Shown here: piece by piece, positions 28,526-38,182 of the stretch
How positions within the stretch are numbered: the first letter of the stretch is position 1
Layout: each line of letters starts with the position of its first letter
DNA from: Stieleria mannarensis
GTDB lineage: Bacteria > Planctomycetota > Planctomycetia > Pirellulales > Pirellulaceae
DNA: 64,000 bases
Direction of reading: 5' to 3'
Assembly: GCF_014154935.1 (NCBI RefSeq)
Contig: NZ_JACEHH010000019.1
Location: forward strand, 106,322 to 170,321
The notes under the pieces: generated by a model
Database searches by the model: none
Seen by the model: the letters and a program-made list of their open reading frames with translations, nothing else
What the model was told of the DNA's origin: nothing
Position numbers and translations under genes: made by a program

Positions 28526-30646
28526 CTACATGAATCCACCACCCATTCCGCCGCCACCGCCGCCGAATCCAACTCCCCCGCCGAAACCACGCAGTCCCGC
28601 CGGTGGCTGGGGGACGGCAACTTCGACTTCTTCGGCGATCGCGTCGGGGGCGAAGGAATTTTCACGGAGGGCAGCGAGCAATTGTTCGATCTGGCGATGG
28701 GTTTCATAAGTGGTGCTGATCACGATGCCCGGACGGTTGCCCGGAGCGGGCGACAGGGTGGAATTGCCACCGAGGGATTCCCAGTTATCCGGATCGATGG
28801 TGGACTCGATCAAGCCCATCAGGCTATCGAAGTCCCCACCGAGGCCGATGCCTTCGAGCCAGTAGACTCGGGAGAGCATGTGGTATTCGGCAAACTCAGC
28901 CGATCCCACCGTGTGCAGGTTGTCCTTGACCGTCAGCGCCAGGTCATGCTCTCGCAGGAGGTATGCGATCAGATCGTATCCGGAAAGATGATGGAGATCT
29001 GCGTTGACGGGCAAATCAGGATCGATACCGATGTCTTCCAAGGAACGCTTGTCGATCACGATCGGCAGGTCCAGTGCTTGGCTAAATTGCGAGACGGCTT
29101 CGGCGAGCGGAGTTTCGATAAAGGTTTCGCCGATCGGTTTGGCCAGTTTCTCTTCGGCCTGACGCATCATCGCGTCGTCCACGCTGAGCCAGCGGTCGGT
29201 TCCGATTCCACGATGAACGAGCTCGCTGTGATCGGCGGTGATCACCAGGCCTTCGCTTTCGATGGTCGCTTTCAGCCCCAGCGGTTGCAGCAGTTTGCGG
29301 AGTGCGGTTCGCAGCGGTTCGGATTGTCCCGAGTAGTCCAGCGGCGCGTCGCCTTGCAGTTGGGCATATTCGATCACGCGGGGATGAAGGATGACGGGTT
29401 GCTGAAGTTGGGACTGCAATTGATCGACCATGGAATCCAGCGTTCCGGCGATCTGCAGGTCGACGGGCTGGTCCATCATTTCGGCCAGTGTTTCGGCGAG
29501 TTTTCCAGTGGGGGTCGCGGCGCGAAAGCGTCGTTTCAAGACGGTTTGCGTATCCGACGAGGGGCGCGACGCAGGCGTGACCACCCCGGCCGAGACCGCC
29601 GGCAGGGACTCACTGGGCATCGCACTGCCCTGGATCGCGGAGGCGGGTTTGGGAGTCTGGTCGCTTGAGGTCCCAGCTGTCGCATCGGCTGGGGCAGCAG
29701 ACGTGGCAAACTGGGCGACGATCGCATCGGGATCGGCAGCGATGGAGATCGGCGCCGATGCAGTTGGCGAAGCGGGGGAACCGCTATCGCTGGCGATTGA
29801 GGTTGAGAGCAACATGGCGGCGACGGTTCCGGCGGCGGTCAGTCCGCCGACGATGTTCCACGGAGTCATGATTCGTTTTCCTGAAGCGACGAGGGGATGG
29901 AGTAGGTTTTCGGCTATCGGTGGCGCCGGCGGCGGCCCGTCGGCCAGTGACGACAGCAGCGACGCTCTGGCGGCGGAGACTTCGTTGGCCGCGGCGGTGT
30001 AGGATCCGGCGGCGGCGACGGCCAGCAGCGGGACGACGCCCCGCCGTCGCAAACGGTCGGCGAGCAGTTTCTTGCCCCGCTGCAGTCGACCGCGAATCGA
30101 CCCCAGCGATGTTTGAAAGTGCTCGGCCATTCGCTGCAGTGAACAGTCGTCATAGATCTGCATCACCACCGCAGCGCGATATTGTTCAGGCAGACCGGCG
30201 AGTTCCTCATCCAGCACGATCGCATCGTGTTGCTGGGCGATGCGGTCCAGCGGATCGTCGATCAGCACTGGTTCAATCATCGGTTCGGCGTTTCGGTGGT
30301 TTCCGGTCAGCGTGGCGATCGACGCGCGATGGGCGACGCGATGCAGCCAACCGGGCAGGCACTCGGGGCGCGAGATTCTTGCGCTGTTCTTGGCCAGTAA
30401 TAAAAACGTGGTTTGGTATGCATCATCGGCATCCGCGGCGCTACGGCATTTGCGTTGACAAACGGTCAAGACCATGCGGCTGTAGCGTTCGACCAGGACC
30501 GCAAAGGCCGCGGCAAGCCGATCATGTGTCCAGGCGTCCAGAAGCTCGGCGTCGCTGAAACGCTCGATCGCTCCGGTGCACGTCCCACCGGGATTGGATT
30601 TGTCGATGGATTCGGTTGGTGCTTTCCTATTCATGGCTATCTGCAT
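28526..30646 (-). CDS. ECF sigma factor fused to a membrane anchor and extracytoplasmic domain
   Basis: A 706-residue protein. Residues 30-220 are an ECF sigma factor: region 2 (AFAVLVERYSRMVLTVCQRKCRSAADADDAYQTTFLLL) and region 4 (LPEQYRAAVVMQIYDDCSLQRMAEHFQTSLGSIRGRLQRGKKLL). A hydrophobic helix lies at about 260-282. Then comes a Ser/Thr/Ala/Pro linker and a long domain with two secretin-like or STN-like repeats (LAETLAEMMDQPVDLQIAGT; LAEAVSQFSQALDLPIVIDK). The C-terminus is a Gly-rich tail. The outer part presumably senses an envelope signal and the inner part is a sigma factor held at the membrane. The second ATG at 30634 is an alternative start. Confidence 0.85.
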   Translation of the reverse strand: MQIAMNRKAPTESIDKSNPGGTCTGAIERFSDAELLDAWTHDRLAAAFAVLVERYSRMVLTVCQRKCRSAADADDAYQTTFLLLAKNSARISRPECLPGWLHRVAHRASIATLTGNHRNAEPMIEPVLIDDPLDRIAQQHDAIVLDEELAGLPEQYRAAVVMQIYDDCSLQRMAEHFQTSLGSIRGRLQRGKKLLADRLRRRGVVPLLAVAAAGSYTAAANEVSAARASLLSSLADGPPPAPPIAENLLHPLVASGKRIMTPWNIVGGLTAAGTVAAMLLSTSIASDSGSPASPTASAPISIAADPDAIVAQFATSAAPADATAGTSSDQTPKPASAIQGSAMPSESLPAVSAGVVTPASRPSSDTQTVLKRRFRAATPTGKLAETLAEMMDQPVDLQIAGTLDSMVDQLQSQLQQPVILHPRVIEYAQLQGDAPLDYSGQSEPLRTALRKLLQPLGLKATIESEGLVITADHSELVHRGIGTDRWLSVDDAMMRQAEEKLAKPIGETFIETPLAEAVSQFSQALDLPIVIDKRSLEDIGIDPDLPVNADLHHLSGYDLIAYLLREHDLALTVKDNLHTVGSAEFAEYHMLSRVYWLEGIGLGGDFDSLMGLIESTIDPDNWESLGGNSTLSPAPGNRPGIVISTTYETHRQIEQLLAALRENSFAPDAIAEEVEVAVPQPPAGLRGFGGGVGFGGGGGGMGGGFM

Positions 30647-31077
30647 GTTAGTGCGACCGGACGTACCGAGGGCGCGCAGAAAACCTTCGATCCCTCTGGA
30701 TTTTCGCCGCTTTTTCTCGATCGCTGGCTTGCCGTCCGAGCATCACCGCCGAAAACGCCGTTCGCCCAGGCCCCCTTTTCAGATCGATTCGACTACCCAT
30801 GAAGGCCAACAGTTGTTACCGTAGGAGCTTCGCGTCGCACACCGGCGGACGGGTCGTTCCGGTAAGATTCCAACAGGGAACGGACGAGACCCGTTCGCCG
30901 GCGTGTGACATGGATGGCAGTGCCGGCACCACCCGTGGTGCCCCCGCTTGCCTCACGTGTCACAACGATCTCTCTTTGCGTTTGTGTCTCCGCCGGGACT
31001 GCCGGTCGAGGCCGCAAGCGGGTGATGCAGTTCGGCACGTGCTTACCGACGCATGACTCTTTCACACGCATTGCTCC
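30647..31077. other. Intergenic region between divergent genes
   Basis: About 430 bp between the sigma-fusion gene (minus) and rnc (plus). Short frames exist but none looks coding. It presumably holds the two promoters. Confidence 0.5.
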
Positions 31078-32040
31078 TTGTCTGTACCGCTTGACCCAGA
31101 ATCAGATGATGTCGAACTGGTCCAGGCCAGTCCCCTCGACACTGATACCGATCCGACCGCGAGCCGCGACGAACACGCACGCCGCGTCGAACACACGCGC
31201 CTCGAGGATCTCGATCTCGATGGCGATGCTGATCCGGAGGGGCCGCCACGCCACTTCGATCCACCCGGGACGGGCGACGATGTTCGTCTGGTCGCTTCGC
31301 CGCGAGATGAATCGGGCGACCTGGACCACTCCGAAAAACTCTCTCGCTGCCAACAGCTGATCGATTATCAGTTCAAGGACCAAGAATTGTTGCGTTATGC
31401 ATTGACGCACGCATCCGGGGCGTCGCATCGCCTGGCCAGCAACGAGCGTTTGGAATTCCTGGGCGATTCGATCCTCGGCTTCGTCATCTGCTCGTGGTTG
31501 TACGAAGAGTACCCGGAATACAACGAGGGCGATTTAACGAAGATCAAGTCGGCCGTGGTCAGTCGGCGAACGTGCGGGAAAGTGGCCTGTCAAATCGGAC
31601 TGGACGAATGTTTGATCGTCGGCCGCGGGGTGACGCGCAATCGCAGCTACCCGCGATCGTTGGTCAGTGACGTTTTCGAGTCGATTGTGGCGGCGCTGTA
31701 TCTCGATGGCGGCCACGACATCGTCCGGGACCGATTGAAGACCTGGTTGAAGGGCGAGGTTGAAATGGCCGTGACCAGCCAAGGGGCGACGAATTACAAG
31801 TCGACGCTCCAGCAGCGTGCCCAACGCGATATCGCTTGCACGCCGATGTATCGGTTGAAACGCGAGATGGGGCCCGATCACCGAAAGTCGTTCTTGATCA
31901 GCGCGGTCATCGACGGCAGTGAATACACCGCCGCGTGGGGCACCAACAAGAAGGAGGCCGAACAGAAAGCGGCAGCCAATGCGTTGGCGGAAATGAACGG
32001 CGACCCGCTCCCCTATCCGCTGCCAGAGGATCCCAACTAG
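31078..32040 (+). CDS. rnc: Ribonuclease III with acidic N-terminal extension
   Basis: Cleaves double-stranded RNA in rRNA and mRNA processing. The catalytic domain starts near residue 85. The signature NERLEFLGDS is at 122-131 and the second acidic pair is Asp198/Glu201 in LVSDVFESIVAALYLDGG. A dsRNA-binding domain covers about 240-312 (TNYKSTLQQRAQ, GTNKKEAEQKAAANAL). Before it lie about 80 residues dominated by Asp, Glu, Arg and Pro that other RNase III proteins lack. A stop codon in frame at 31054 and the absence of ATG or GTG make the TTG at 31078 the only conventional start for the extension. An unusual start inside it is possible. Confidence 0.92.
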   Translation: MSVPLDPESDDVELVQASPLDTDTDPTASRDEHARRVEHTRLEDLDLDGDADPEGPPRHFDPPGTGDDVRLVASPRDESGDLDHSEKLSRCQQLIDYQFKDQELLRYALTHASGASHRLASNERLEFLGDSILGFVICSWLYEEYPEYNEGDLTKIKSAVVSRRTCGKVACQIGLDECLIVGRGVTRNRSYPRSLVSDVFESIVAALYLDGGHDIVRDRLKTWLKGEVEMAVTSQGATNYKSTLQQRAQRDIACTPMYRLKREMGPDHRKSFLISAVIDGSEYTAAWGTNKKEAEQKAAANALAEMNGDPLPYPLPEDPN

Positions 32041-32200
32041 TCGTCTACCGTCGCTCGGTTTTCATCATGACGATGCGTTCCGATTTGTCGCCGTGTTCTC
32101 CGAACTCGGCGAGCCGCGAAAAAGCGAAGCTTTGCCCCGCGCCGACCTCGGAGAGGACGGCGACTGTCCCGCCCAATCCAATGCCAAGCTGCGGTCCACC

Positions 32201-33304
32201 CTAGTACCGCAGCAGCGCCGTCCCCCAGGCCAAGCCGCTGCCGAATCCACACAACAGCACATAGTCGCCGCGGACCAGTCTGCCTTGCCGGAACGCTTCG
32301 TCCATCGCCAGCGGGATACTGGCCCCGGAGGTGTTTCCGTAGCGATCGAGATTCACGAACACCCTGTCCTTGGGAACGCCAAGATCGGAAACGGCGGCGT
32401 CGATGATCCGTTGGTTGGCTTGGTGCAGGATGACCAGCGCAAGTTCGTCGGCGTCGACCTGTGCCGCCGCCAAGACGTCTTTGGCGCTTTCGTCGAACAC
32501 GCGAACGGCCCATTTGAACACGTTCCGGCCGTCCATCTTCATGTACTGCATGCCATCGCGCAGACCTTCATCGGTCAGCGGCAAACGGGTGCCGCCGCCG
32601 GGAATGCAAAGCATTTCGCCGCCGCACCCCTCGCTGCCCAGCTGGTACGAGAGGATCCCCGACGGGCCTTCGGCGTCACGCGGTTGGTCGCCGTCATCGT
32701 CGCTACTCGAGTCGCCGCAGCGTGTTTCGTCTGGGCCGATCAAGACGGCGCCGGCGGCGTCACCGAACAGCGGGTACGTTTTTTTGTCGTGCGGGTCGAT
32801 CGTTCGGCTCATCAAATCCGCGCCGACGACCAACACGCGTTTCGCATTTCCGGCGGCGACGAATTGGGCAGCGGTCGTCAGCGCGTACATAAACCCCGCG
32901 CAGGCGGCGCCCAGGTCCATCGCGGCGGCGAACGCGCCCAGGCGTCGTTGTAGATGACAGGCCGTCGAGGGCGTGAAATGATCCGGGGTGATGGTGGCAA
33001 CCAGGATCAAATCGATTTCGTCGACCGAGACCGAGGCGTCGGCCAGACAACGTAGGGCGGCTTCATAGCACAGATCACTGGTGGCTTGGTCGGCCGCCGC
33101 GTGACGCCGCTCGAGTATCCCGGTTCGTCGCACGATCCAATCGCTGTCACATCCCAGTGCCGCCAAGTCCTCGTTGGTGACCACGTTATCCGGGACATAG
33201 GACCCGCATCCCAGGATGCGAACTCCCGGTGCCGCTCCCATTCGGCCTCGTGTCGTGGGAAGGGAAGCTCGTTCGGTGCGATCAATCGTGGTCGGGTCGG
33301 GCAT
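32201..33304 (-). CDS. fabH: 3-oxoacyl-[acyl-carrier-protein] synthase III
   Basis: Starts fatty acid synthesis by condensing acetyl-CoA with malonyl-ACP. From the ATG at 33304 it has 367 residues. The catalytic triad is in place: Cys135 in GAACAGFMYAL, His294 in LHQANQRIID and Asn324 in RYGNTSGASIP. An acidic insertion (about residues 190-215) lies on what is usually a short loop. ATG 33241, just before GVRILGCGSYVPD, is an alternative start; the upstream 33340 start adds residues with no family match. The expected acyl-carrier genes are not adjacent; it converges with rnc. Confidence 0.94.
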   Translation of the reverse strand: MPDPTTIDRTERASLPTTRGRMGAAPGVRILGCGSYVPDNVVTNEDLAALGCDSDWIVRRTGILERRHAAADQATSDLCYEAALRCLADASVSVDEIDLILVATITPDHFTPSTACHLQRRLGAFAAAMDLGAACAGFMYALTTAAQFVAAGNAKRVLVVGADLMSRTIDPHDKKTYPLFGDAAGAVLIGPDETRCGDSSSDDDGDQPRDAEGPSGILSYQLGSEGCGGEMLCIPGGGTRLPLTDEGLRDGMQYMKMDGRNVFKWAVRVFDESAKDVLAAAQVDADELALVILHQANQRIIDAAVSDLGVPKDRVFVNLDRYGNTSGASIPLAMDEAFRQGRLVRGDYVLLCGFGSGLAWGTALLRY

Positions 33305-33471
33305 CAGGAGGCATTCATCACGGGAGCGGGCATGAATCAATCAACGAAAACACGTTGCGTCTGCGTCGGGCAGCCGCGACGGAGTATAACGAGGGCTCGT
33401 TTTTTCGTCAGGTGAACCCGGTCAACGATGAATCCGCCGGTCGTCGCCCCCCCAGCTGATGAACCCAGCCA

Positions 33472-34506
33472 ATGAACTCACTGGTTCGCCGCGCCGTTCC
33501 GATGGTGGCCGCAGCGTTCGCTGTCGCGGTTTCCGTCTGCGCCTATCAGTGGGGGAAACGATCGACCCACGGCGTGACTGCCACCGATGGCTCAGCGAAG
33601 ACAGCGTTTCAGATCGTCGGCGACTCGATGGCCCCCACCCTGATGGACGGCCAGGTTTGTCGGATCGGTGAGGTCCGCGGGGAGCTGGAGATTGGTGACG
33701 TGGTCGCGATCCAGTGGGGCGGCAAACAACATGTCAAACGCATCGCCGCTCTCGGCGGAAACCGTGTCGATCTGGTCGACGGCAGATTGACCATCGACGG
33801 ACGACGACTGGAAGACATGATCGCATCTCGAGCTGATTCGGGTCAGGACCGAGATGCGTTGCTGCCACCGGCGCTCGTGGCGGTGGAATCGCAGCCCGAT
33901 CATTGGGGTCGCAGCGATGCAGCGGCCAACTGGCTGGTCTACGGCTATCGCAACCCCTATCAAGCCGGTCGCATCACCGCGGTCGTGGACGACTATCCGA
34001 TCAACCGCTCGGTGCGTCGCATTCTCAATCCCGTCGATCGGTTGGTGGTCCAGATCCGACCGCGGGCGGGCATCCCGACGCCTCGATCCAATCCGTCGGT
34101 GGCGGTGTCGTTTTATGATCCCTTGCATTGCATCGTTGCAACCGCGACACGCTCCGGCCAGGCACGTTACCGCGATGCACGTCCAGAGGTTGCCGTCGCA
34201 TCCGCCGAACGAGAGGCTCTGGTGGCGGCACTCGATGCGGCCCACCCTATCGCCGTGCAGTTGGATCAACGCCAAGCCCGACGCTACACGCTGCGAGTGT
34301 TTCGAGAGATCGAGTACCGTGACGATCAACCGAGTGGCCAAGTGGACTATCCGATCACACTGGCCGCGGACGAAGTGTTTGTCGTCGGAGACAACGTGCC
34401 GGTGTCAGTCGACAGCCGAGCTGTCGGTCCCTTGAAACAGTCTGCGGTCCTGGGAAGAGTCGTGCGTCCTACGGACGCCGGCGAGAAGGGATCGACAGAA
34501 AAATAG
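33472..34506 (+). CDS. lepB: Signal peptidase I (S26 family)
   Basis: Membrane-bound serine protease that removes Sec signal peptides. One N-terminal helix is at residues 9-27. The catalytic Ser52 lies in VGDSMAPTLMDGQ and the general base Lys89 in HVKRIAALGG. The C-terminal box VFVVGDNVPVSVDSRAVGPL matches the conserved GDN.. SxDSR region. At 344 residues it is longer than many, with an insertion of about 150 residues between the Lys box and the last box. The organism may have other copies, so the symbol is a family-level assignment. Confidence 0.88.
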   Translation: MNSLVRRAVPMVAAAFAVAVSVCAYQWGKRSTHGVTATDGSAKTAFQIVGDSMAPTLMDGQVCRIGEVRGELEIGDVVAIQWGGKQHVKRIAALGGNRVDLVDGRLTIDGRRLEDMIASRADSGQDRDALLPPALVAVESQPDHWGRSDAAANWLVYGYRNPYQAGRITAVVDDYPINRSVRRILNPVDRLVVQIRPRAGIPTPRSNPSVAVSFYDPLHCIVATATRSGQARYRDARPEVAVASAEREALVAALDAAHPIAVQLDQRQARRYTLRVFREIEYRDDQPSGQVDYPITLAADEVFVVGDNVPVSVDSRAVGPLKQSAVLGRVVRPTDAGEKGSTEK

Positions 34507-34574
34507 GGGGCAGGAAAATGAGGTGTGGAACCGGGGGCGTGGACATGAAACCTGAAATCCCGTCTTCACGCCGG

Positions 34575-35528
34575 TCACTTCTTCGGTCTTGAAGGCTTGG
34601 GCCCTTTGGCCACCCTCACCGGCTCGTCCGGCTTGTCGGTTTTCTCATTGGCTTCCTCTGACGATTCGAGTTCCGGGGGCGTCGGGACGTTCGGATCTTG
34701 AGTGCCGCCGTCGGAGGCGAGCATTTCGTGCCCATCGACGGAGTCGCCGAACGCGGGGTAGCCCTGGTTGAAGCGTGTTTCGGCGTTGTAATCCACCGGT
34801 GGGCGGTCGTAGTGTTCGGCGACCGACGCGTTCCGGCTTCGTCGACCGAACTGGAATCCACTCCCGGCCAATTTGGTTTTTTCGCGAATCGTTCCTCCCT
34901 GGAACGGTCCGATGCCCATCACCCAGGTGTTCTTGGCCGTCGCGATCGAATGCCGCACGCCCGACTGCCAGATCGGTTTTCGAGTTTCACGGTCGTAGGC
35001 AAAGGCCGCGATCTTGGCGGCCGCTTCACGAGCCTCCCGCCGCGCCAGCGACAATTCGGGCAGCGTCGGGATGGTCGGCGCGTTGGGGATCGCGCTGGCC
35101 GCGCTGTTCAAGGAATTGTTTTCTGGAATCCCATAGGTCACCTGATGTTCGTCCGAACCCAACGCACCGATCCTGGCCTCGATGACCACTTCCGAATCGT
35201 TGGCCGAATCCTGTAACAAACAACCGGCGGCCAGGATTTGTTGCCGCAACGCGCTGATCACATACTCTGCGTTGACGAATCCGGTTCCCTTGACCTGCCG
35301 CAAGTAGCTTGAATCCAAGTAAACTTTGCGTCCCGAGAGCGGCCGAAAATCAATGTGTTGGACGCTGCGATCGACGGCATCGCTGACGACCAATTGTTCG
35401 GTCGCCCCATAGTTGCGCGTCGTCCCACAGCCCGTTTGCAGCAGTGCCGTCGCGACCAACGCGTTGCATACCAGCGCCTGCACGTTCCGCAATGCTAGCG
35501 GAGTTCGGATTCCAGCGGCGTGAAACAT
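34575..35528 (-). CDS. Lipoprotein of the DUF6655-like family
   Basis: A 317-residue exported lipoprotein of unknown role. The leader ends in a lipobox-like LLQTGCGTT, so Cys34 would be lipidated. It then has ATEQLVVSDAVDRSVQHIDFRPLSGRKVYLD, a pattern I associate with planctomycete DUF6655 proteins, and SEVVIEARIGALGSDEHQVTYGIP. The C-terminal 60 residues are rich in Pro, Glu and Lys. The DUF number is from memory and is less sure than the lipoprotein call. It converges with lepB and diverges from the next gene. Confidence 0.75.
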   Translation of the reverse strand: MFHAAGIRTPLALRNVQALVCNALVATALLQTGCGTTRNYGATEQLVVSDAVDRSVQHIDFRPLSGRKVYLDSSYLRQVKGTGFVNAEYVISALRQQILAAGCLLQDSANDSEVVIEARIGALGSDEHQVTYGIPENNSLNSAASAIPNAPTIPTLPELSLARREAREAAAKIAAFAYDRETRKPIWQSGVRHSIATAKNTWVMGIGPFQGGTIREKTKLAGSGFQFGRRSRNASVAEHYDRPPVDYNAETRFNQGYPAFGDSVDGHEMLASDGGTQDPNVPTPPELESSEEANEKTDKPDEPVRVAKGPKPSRPKK

Positions 35529-35798
35529 CTAGCGAAGGTAGCAGCGGCGAGTCGGAGGGGATTGTTGGAAGGAGTCGGCGAGGCGGCGTCAAGGGTCACT
35601 GTTAACCGCTCCCGGCCATCGCTGGCAAGTCCGGTTCGCACGTCGCGATTTGAGCGGGGGTGCGGCCCGGTCGCATCGGCAGGGGAAATCGCTAGAAAAA
35701 CGGAATTTCTTCCTAAGAGACAGGTTGCTCGTTCGTCTGGCGATACAGTGGATCATTCGCTGTCTGGTTTGAAACACCGCTGAGGAGGACTCAAGACG

Positions 35799-37175
35799 AT
35801 GGTCATGATTCGATGTGTGTTGCTCGTGATCGGTCTATGCACCGCGATGGCATCCCCGGCCAATGCCTTGATCACCGGCGGGAGGGACGAACCGATCAAC
35901 GTGAAGGGGCTGCCCGAGGGGGCATTGCCGCTGGCCAACCTGAAAACACGAATCGCATGGTGGGAGGGGCCGCCCTTTGGCGGCGGGCAATACCACTTCG
36001 AGTACTCCGGCACAACCGCCGACCTGCAAGTCGCCATCGACCTATTCGTCCAAGTCGACTCGCCGCGCAAGCAACTGGTCGTTCGCAGCGGCGTCCAGAA
36101 CAGTTTCTGGTTGAATGTCACCGACAAAACCAAGCCGCAACCGATCGACTGGCAGTTCGTGGTCTGGCGACCGAGCAATTGGCAGCACCTGTGTGATGCG
36201 AAAATGGGCTTGTTGCCGCCGGGAGAAGAAGGCCAAGGGCCCAAAACAGAGCTGGTCGTTTACCTCAGCGATCGGATCGAGTGGGATTCGCTAACGATTC
36301 CGCGGGCGTTGTCGGTCGTCGATGAACGTCTGGAATCCAACGGGCTGACGGCCGATCAAGGTGCGGCGCTCCAGGGCCGTGTCCGTGATGCGGACGGGCG
36401 TCCGATCGCCGCTGCGACGATCACGATTGGCAAAGACGCGGACCGGATCACAGCAACGAATGACGCCGAGGGGGCCTTCCTGGCGACCGGGATCCCCGAG
36501 GGCACACATCAGGTCGTGGTCACCGCCCCAGGATTCGCGTCCAAAGACAAATACTATCACTCGTTCAAGGAGACGACGTTCAAGAAGCTGGATGTGACCC
36601 TGGCCAAAGCTGCCGAGGTGCGTGTGTGCGCTGTCGACCGCCAAGGGAAACCGATCCCTGACGTCGTGATCCGCGTCAGCAACTCTATCGACCGCTCGGG
36701 AAACGTTTACCGCGTCGCGGGCGAACACGAATACAAGACCGATTCCGCCGGCGAGTTCGTGGTGACCGACGTGCCCCACGGCAAACTCAAATTCATCAGC
36801 CGCACGCGGGGCTATTTCTACAACTCAGTACTGAACGAACACGACACCGGCGAGTCGCCGATTGTTTTGAAGTTGCTGGCCACCGGAACGGTCAAGGTGT
36901 CGGTTGTCAGTGCCGACGGACAAGCGGTCACGTCCAAGTACATCGTTGAAATCGAACAGGCCGATGCCGGCCGCGGCGATGAATCCAAACGCGGCAGCTG
37001 GGGAGGGTCGGCCAACATCAACGCCGATGGGACTTACACGTTCACAAATATTCCACCAGGCGATTACCTCGTCACCGGCAAGCCGAACCCTGGGCGTACC
37101 AGCGACCGAACCGACCCCACCAGGGTTCAAATCAAAGGCGAGGACCATCACGACGTCAATCTGATTGCGAAGTGA
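35799..37175 (+). CDS. Secreted protein with carboxypeptidase regulatory-like repeats
   Basis: A 458-residue protein with a signal peptide (cleavage near ANA-LI). Residues 25-185 form an unrecognised beta-rich domain. From about 187 there are three beta-sandwich units of the carboxypeptidase regulatory-like type: ALQGRVRDADGRPIAAATITIG with EGAFLATGIPEGTHQVVVTA, then VRVCAVDRQGKPIPDVVIRV with FVVTDVPHGKLKF, then a third with YTFTNIPPGDYLVTG. Such domains are structural and not catalytic. A GAGGAGG-like ribosome-binding site is about 12 bp upstream. The stop is next to that of the convergent following gene. Confidence 0.85.
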   Translation: MVMIRCVLLVIGLCTAMASPANALITGGRDEPINVKGLPEGALPLANLKTRIAWWEGPPFGGGQYHFEYSGTTADLQVAIDLFVQVDSPRKQLVVRSGVQNSFWLNVTDKTKPQPIDWQFVVWRPSNWQHLCDAKMGLLPPGEEGQGPKTELVVYLSDRIEWDSLTIPRALSVVDERLESNGLTADQGAALQGRVRDADGRPIAAATITIGKDADRITATNDAEGAFLATGIPEGTHQVVVTAPGFASKDKYYHSFKETTFKKLDVTLAKAAEVRVCAVDRQGKPIPDVVIRVSNSIDRSGNVYRVAGEHEYKTDSAGEFVVTDVPHGKLKFISRTRGYFYNSVLNEHDTGESPIVLKLLATGTVKVSVVSADGQAVTSKYIVEIEQADAGRGDESKRGSWGGSANINADGTYTFTNIPPGDYLVTGKPNPGRTSDRTDPTRVQIKGEDHHDVNLIAK

Positions 37176-37955
37176 CTAAAAGCCTTCGTGGGCCGCCCCG
37201 TGCAATTCGGCCAGTTCCGCTTCGGTTAATCCACAGATCTTCTTCGGATCGAAGGAGTGGTCGCGAGTCAGGTGGGTCCAAAACGTCATGCCACTGACCA
37301 TCGCTTCTTGGATCTCGACGTTTGCCAGCCAGATTCTGATTTCGTCGGCTTCCAAACTCAGTAGCCAATCGCTCGGCGGTCGCCCGTGACGACTGCGCCG
37401 CTCCCCGCTGCTGCGCCCCGCATCGGGCCGGCTGCGATCCCCGAATTCCACCGGCATGGTTTCCGGGTCTTGGGAATTGATCGACGAAACGTCGGCGCCA
37501 ATGATGTTCGCGAATTGTCGGTCTTGCCACGAATCGACCGCCAGGATCGAGTATCCGAGACGTTTGCGGTCTGCCGGGACCAACATCACAGCAGGAACCA
37601 GTCGTTCGTCCAAATAGCCCGCTTTTCCGACATGCCGTTTTCCCGTTTCGCGATGGATCGGCGTGGTGATACCGGTGGTTTTCCAGTAGTTCCCGTCGAT
37701 CAAACTCTCACGCTCGTACCAGCGCCACGATGCATTGCGGACCACGGACCAGTGTTCGGCCCTCGCACGTTCGGCGGCCGATGTCGATGGGACGATGTCG
37801 GTGGGCAATCGGTCGACACCATCGCTGCCGGCGATGGACGTTGCAACCGCGGCCAAGTCGTCGAGCCCGTCGGCGGAGATCCGCTCACCGAGCGAGAACA
37901 TCGCGAAACCGGCCCAGAAAGCGAAGCGTCGGCGCGAAAGATGGTTGGAATTCAT
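37176..37955 (-). CDS. Tat-exported hypothetical protein
   Basis: Not recognised. The ATG at 37955 gives 259 residues and a twin-arginine leader (SRRRFAFWAGFAMFSLG). An upstream ATG at 38081 only adds 42 Arg/Ser-rich residues before it. The mature part contains RNASWRWYERESLIDGNYWKTTG, AGYLDERLVPAVMLVPADRKR and a C-terminal THLTRDHSFDPKKICGLTEAE. It is convergent with the regulatory-like-domain gene and divergent from the sulfatase. Confidence 0.75.
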   Translation of the reverse strand: MNSNHLSRRRFAFWAGFAMFSLGERISADGLDDLAAVATSIAGSDGVDRLPTDIVPSTSAAERARAEHWSVVRNASWRWYERESLIDGNYWKTTGITTPIHRETGKRHVGKAGYLDERLVPAVMLVPADRKRLGYSILAVDSWQDRQFANIIGADVSSINSQDPETMPVEFGDRSRPDAGRSSGERRSRHGRPPSDWLLSLEADEIRIWLANVEIQEAMVSGMTFWTHLTRDHSFDPKKICGLTEAELAELHGAAHEGF

Positions 37956-38182
37956 GACAGGAAGCCCGTGCAAAGACTGTCGGCGGAGCGACGATGCGTT
38001 CGGTCGAGTTCCCGACGCGACCATCTCGCTACGACTAACTCTTCGTCGCGATCGCACCACTCGCGATGTTGGCAGATCCATTCCGGGGCCGCTGACGATC
38101 CTGTTGTCGGTACAATCGTCACGATCGCGTTACACTATCCCGTCTAGATGGTCGTTCGCCCTCTCCCCACCCATCCCCTGCC

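Noticed and set aside
28472..29668. A 398-codon plus-strand frame opposite the sigma-fusion gene
   Set aside because: The minus strand encodes sigma regions and envelope motifs; this frame has none.
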